Assembly (NCBI GenBank): GCA_900551675.1 | Contig: URXH01000044.1 | Coordinates: forward strand, 1-15,912 | Direction of reading: 5' to 3' | Length of the DNA: 15,912 nucleotides | DNA from: an uncultured bacterium | Lineage (GTDB): Bacteria > Cyanobacteriota > Vampirovibrionia > Gastranaerophilales > Gastranaerophilaceae | The notes under the pieces: generated by a model | The model's input: only the letters and a program-made list of their open reading frames with translations | Databases searched by the model: none | Told to the model about the DNA's origin: nothing | Program-made: the position numbers and the translations under genes | In this document: positions 13,504 through 15,912 of the stretch, in pieces | Layout of the letters: every line of letters begins with the position of its first letter | Numbering within the stretch: the stretch's first letter is position 1

Positions 13504-13866
13504 ATGAAAAAGATTTTAATTGTTGATGATGAGCAAGATATAGTAGAAAGTTTAAAGTTTGTCCTTGAAGCAGCGGATTTCACCTGTTATTGCGCTTTTA
13601 ACGGTGAAGACGGGCTGAGGCTGGCTAAAGAAATTATACCTGATTTAATTATACTGGATGTTATGATGCCGAAAATTAACGGCTATAAAATCAGCAGACT
13701 TTTGAAATATGATGCAAAATATAAAAATATTCCTATTTTAATGGTTACGGCACGTACGCAGGAAGAGGATAAACTTATAGGCGAAGAAACAGGCGCGGAT
13801 GAATATATCACCAAACCTTTTGAACTGGATGAAGTAGTTAAAAAAGTTGAAGAGTATTTGAAATAA
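13504..13866 (+). CDS. Single-domain response regulator (CheY/PilH-like)
   Basis: This 120-aa stand-alone receiver domain has all functional residues present: acidic pair D8/D9 (IVDDE), phosphoacceptor D52 (LIILDVMMP), T82 (MVTART) and K104 (ITKPF). It has no output domain, so it should act by protein contact after phosphorylation. A strong ribosome binding site (GGAGGA) precedes the ATG. Its stop codon is 1 nt before the start of a PilB/GspE-like gene, so the two are cotranscribed and probably coupled in translation. This points to a role with the PilB-like protein, perhaps in pilus or secretion control. Likely kinases include the sensor kinase at 10804-12492. The domain call is very secure; the partner is inference. 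Confidence 0.95.
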   Translation: MKKILIVDDEQDIVESLKFVLEAADFTCYCAFNGEDGLRLAKEIIPDLIILDVMMPKINGYKISRLLKYDAKYKNIPILMVTARTQEEDKLIGEETGADEYITKPFELDEVVKKVEEYLK

Positions 13867-13867
13867 T

Positions 13868-15250
13868 ATGGAAACATCGGTTACAAACAAAACTCTGGAA
13901 AAATTAAAATATGATATGGTAAGAGCAGGTCTTGTGCCGTATGAAACTATTGAGCAGGCAGAAGAGATTGCGTCTGCACAAAATATTAACATAGGTCAGG
14001 CACTGATAAATTCAGGAGTCATAACAGAAGATGCAATTTTAAAATTTCTGGAAGCAAAACTGCATATACCATATGTAAATCTAGATGATTATACACTTGA
14101 CCCAAAATGCTTAAAATACATAAGCTTTTCAGATGCAAAGAAATACAGGATTATACCGCTTTTCAAAATCGAAGACACTCTGACAGTTGCAATGGCAGAT
14201 CCTCTGGATTTATTTGCTATTGATAAAATTATAGAAACCGCAGAATGCTCTATTGAACCTGTTATTTCATCCGAAGCCGGCATTAATAAAAAAATTGATG
14301 AATATTATAAACAGGATTCAACAGTCGGAGAAATATCAATAGAAGAAGGTGCGGAATATGATTGGCGTGATGAACTGCACAGAGAAGATTTGTCAGATAA
14401 CCATATTCAAAAAATTATCAGAGCAATCTTAAAACAGGCAATACTTGAAGGCGTTCATGAAGTAACATTTCAACACGAAGATAATGGACTCGGCGTCAAC
14501 TTTAAGAAAAACGGCAATATGCAAAATAAAGGCAATATTCCGTCTGTACTGACATCTTCTTTTATAGGCAAATTAAAAACTCTTGCGGAACTTGATGCTT
14601 CGGTGTCTGAAGTGCCGCAGCTGGGCAAACTCAGTTTTAAAGTGGATGAAATGAATGTTATAGCAAGCATATCAACATTCCCTACTATCATGGGCGAAAG
14701 GATTTTCCTGAAAATATACAAACCGCCCAAAGCATTGAACAAAATTATAAAATCAGAGAATAATTTAAAACTTATAAAATCTGCCCTAAATAATCCGGGC
14801 ATTATAATCGTCTGCGGTTCACCCCTGAGCGGAAAAACACATATAATCTATTCTCTTTTACTTGAAGCGTCTGACAAAAATAAAAATATAATGACGCTTG
14901 AAAGTATTGCAAAATATAATCTCAAAAATGTTCACCAGTGCGAATTAAATGAAAATGTCGGCTTTAATATGGATAAAGCCGAACGTTTCATAGAATTTCA
15001 ATCACCTGACATTATTTATCTTGAAGGGATTAAATCAAAAGAGTCTTTTGACTATTTCGCGAGTCTTGTGTTTGAAAATAAGACGATTATAATGGAATTT
15101 CTGGCTAACAATATGGAAGATTTGAGGTACAAACTCTCTTTTTCAGACTTTGAAACCCTCAAATCTTTAATAAGCTGTATGATATTTATACATTCGCACG
15201 ACAGCATTGAAGTTTTCTCCAAAGAATCAGTACAAAAATATCTGGCTTAA
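13868..15250 (+). CDS. PilB/GspE-like protein with MshEN domain and degenerate ATPase core
   Basis: A 460-aa protein, shorter than typical PilB (about 570). Residues about 10-145 form an MshEN (GspE N-terminal) domain, with INIGQALINSGVITEDAILKFLE and LTVAMADPLD, a fold known in some members to bind cyclic di-GMP. Residues about 175-445 match the secretion ATPase core (FPTIMGERIFLKIY at 271-284, Walker A GSPLSGKT at 317-324, YNLKNVHQCELNENVGF). However, key features are lost: the Asp-box DIHIE region reads HEVTFQ, Walker B GEIRD reads EGIKS (386-390), the His-box STLHTN is replaced by MEFLANN, and the tetracysteine zinc motif is absent. It may bind nucleotide but is unlikely to be a normal motor. 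It is coupled to the response regulator gene. Ancestry is secure; loss of ATPase activity is inference. Confidence 0.88.
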   Translation: METSVTNKTLEKLKYDMVRAGLVPYETIEQAEEIASAQNINIGQALINSGVITEDAILKFLEAKLHIPYVNLDDYTLDPKCLKYISFSDAKKYRIIPLFKIEDTLTVAMADPLDLFAIDKIIETAECSIEPVISSEAGINKKIDEYYKQDSTVGEISIEEGAEYDWRDELHREDLSDNHIQKIIRAILKQAILEGVHEVTFQHEDNGLGVNFKKNGNMQNKGNIPSVLTSSFIGKLKTLAELDASVSEVPQLGKLSFKVDEMNVIASISTFPTIMGERIFLKIYKPPKALNKIIKSENNLKLIKSALNNPGIIIVCGSPLSGKTHIIYSLLLEASDKNKNIMTLESIAKYNLKNVHQCELNENVGFNMDKAERFIEFQSPDIIYLEGIKSKESFDYFASLVFENKTIIMEFLANNMEDLRYKLSFSDFETLKSLISCMIFIHSHDSIEVFSKESVQKYLA

Positions 15251-15253
15251 AAA

Positions 15254-15912
15254 CTATTTCCAAAAAGCATTGTCATATAAAGCTTTATTTGCACATGCTA
15301 TACCATTTTTATTATCAGAACTGTTTTTGGAACAATAAATTTCTTCGTCATAATCAGTACCATCCGCACCCATTGGTAAAAGTTTACCATCGTCCATTAA
15401 TTGAAAAGTAAATGTATCCTCTCCCCATTTGTTAGGAAGTTTCAGATAGCCGTTAACATCAATCGTAACATAAACTACACCTTTATAGGCAGAACTATCT
15501 GTATTTTCAAACATTAACATTGAACCGTCATTTAAAATAAGCTGACCGTCATCAAAAAAATCTTCCGTTGCAGTCTTACCTGAATATGTTTTATATGTAT
15601 ATTTGCCGTCATCACTATAATAACCGTTTTGTAAACATGAAGTATTATCATACGTATCACCACAGTCGACTAAGATATTCAGATAAGGCTTAAGATAATT
15701 AACAAAAGTAGACTGGTTCCAAGCACAATCTGATTTTGTAAGCGCTTCACCATTATCCTGCTTATACATATCAAGCGCTTGAAGCAGAACAGAATAGCCT
15801 TTACTTAATCCGCTCTGAAACTGTTTCTTTCTATAATTAGCAACTAATGAAGGCAGTGTCATTGCAGCAACTATTCCGATAATGCCTAAGGTTATTAAAA
15901 CCTCAGCCAATG
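15254..15912 (-). CDS. Prepilin-like protein (type IV pilin/type II secretion pseudopilin), N-terminus cut
   Basis: The frame is open through the window edge. The first visible codon at 15910 is TTG for Leu of the classic prepilin segment (F-T-)LAEVLITLGIIGIVAAMTLP, not a start codon. The cleavage site and the conserved Phe+1 lie just outside. About 218 residues are visible: the hydrophobic N-terminal helix, a helix with YRKKQFQSGLSKGYSVLLQALDMY, then a globular C-terminal part with at least five cysteines (CAWN, VDCGDTYDNTSC, YCSKN, ACANK) that could form disulfides outside the membrane. Such proteins are processed by prepilin peptidase and assembled into pili or pseudopili. The stop is only 3 nt from the convergent PilB-like gene. 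Family is secure; exact role unknown. Confidence 0.92.
   Translation of the reverse strand, partial: LAEVLITLGIIGIVAAMTLPSLVANYRKKQFQSGLSKGYSVLLQALDMYKQDNGEALTKSDCAWNQSTFVNYLKPYLNILVDCGDTYDNTSCLQNGYYSDDGKYTYKTYSGKTATEDFFDDGQLILNDGSMLMFENTDSSAYKGVVYVTIDVNGYLKLPNKWGEDTFTFQLMDDGKLLPMGADGTDYDEEIYCSKNSSDNKNGIACANKALYDNAFWK

Noticed and set aside
15908..15910. Codon at the right edge read as a start (Met) of the prepilin-like gene
   Set aside because: It is TTG for Leu inside the conserved prepilin segment; the true start is outside the window.

Overview
The window is AT-rich bacterial DNA, densely coded on both strands. The best guess for the source is a gut-type non-photosynthetic relative of cyanobacteria (Vampirovibrionia/'Melainabacteria', order Gastranaerophilales). 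This is inference from three things. A prepilin-like protein at the right edge begins LAEVLITLGIIGIVAAM, a type I remember as greatly expanded in that group. Several lineage-style hypothetical proteins carry short N-terminal or internal F-S/T-G or F-G-G motifs (PAFSGG, VNFTG, FRFGG). The left part is an anaerobe's oxygen-defence gene set. No rRNA, tRNA, CRISPR array, insertion sequence or phage gene was seen.

Left block (1-2371, minus strand): an oxidative-stress cluster read from a strong promoter through a PerR-type repressor, a very short rubredoxin (45 aa), a canonical rubrerythrin and a terminator. A second, diverged rubrerythrin and the first 174 codons of a flavodiiron protein follow. 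The proteins fit one electron chain: rubredoxin can feed rubrerythrin (peroxide reduction) and the flavodiiron protein (O2 or NO reduction), with PerR as sensor.

Central left (2435-6067, plus strand): a small protein with a C-terminal membrane helix, an alanine/glycine:cation symporter whose 3' end overlaps a family 4 uracil-DNA glycosylase by 41 nt, a terminator, and a membrane acyltransferase (family 3).

Centre (6060-8455, minus strand): a DUF167/YggU protein, a lineage-type hypothetical, a 260-nt structured leader, and a four-helix hypothetical membrane protein. The leader contains a tiny His-rich reading frame inside a large stem-loop and a terminator-like hairpin just before the next ribosome binding site. 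It is the most unusual non-coding stretch in the window.

Right (8529-15912): a bifunctional (p)ppGpp synthetase/hydrolase and a sensor kinase, both apparently transcribed from promoters lying directly against their start codons (leaderless style). Then come a hypothetical helical protein on the minus strand, a CheY-like response regulator and, 1 nt later, a PilB/GspE-like protein. The last has an intact-looking N-terminal MshEN domain but an eroded ATPase core. The window ends in a truncated prepilin-like gene. The right side therefore suggests signalling linked to type IV pilus or type II secretion-like machinery.
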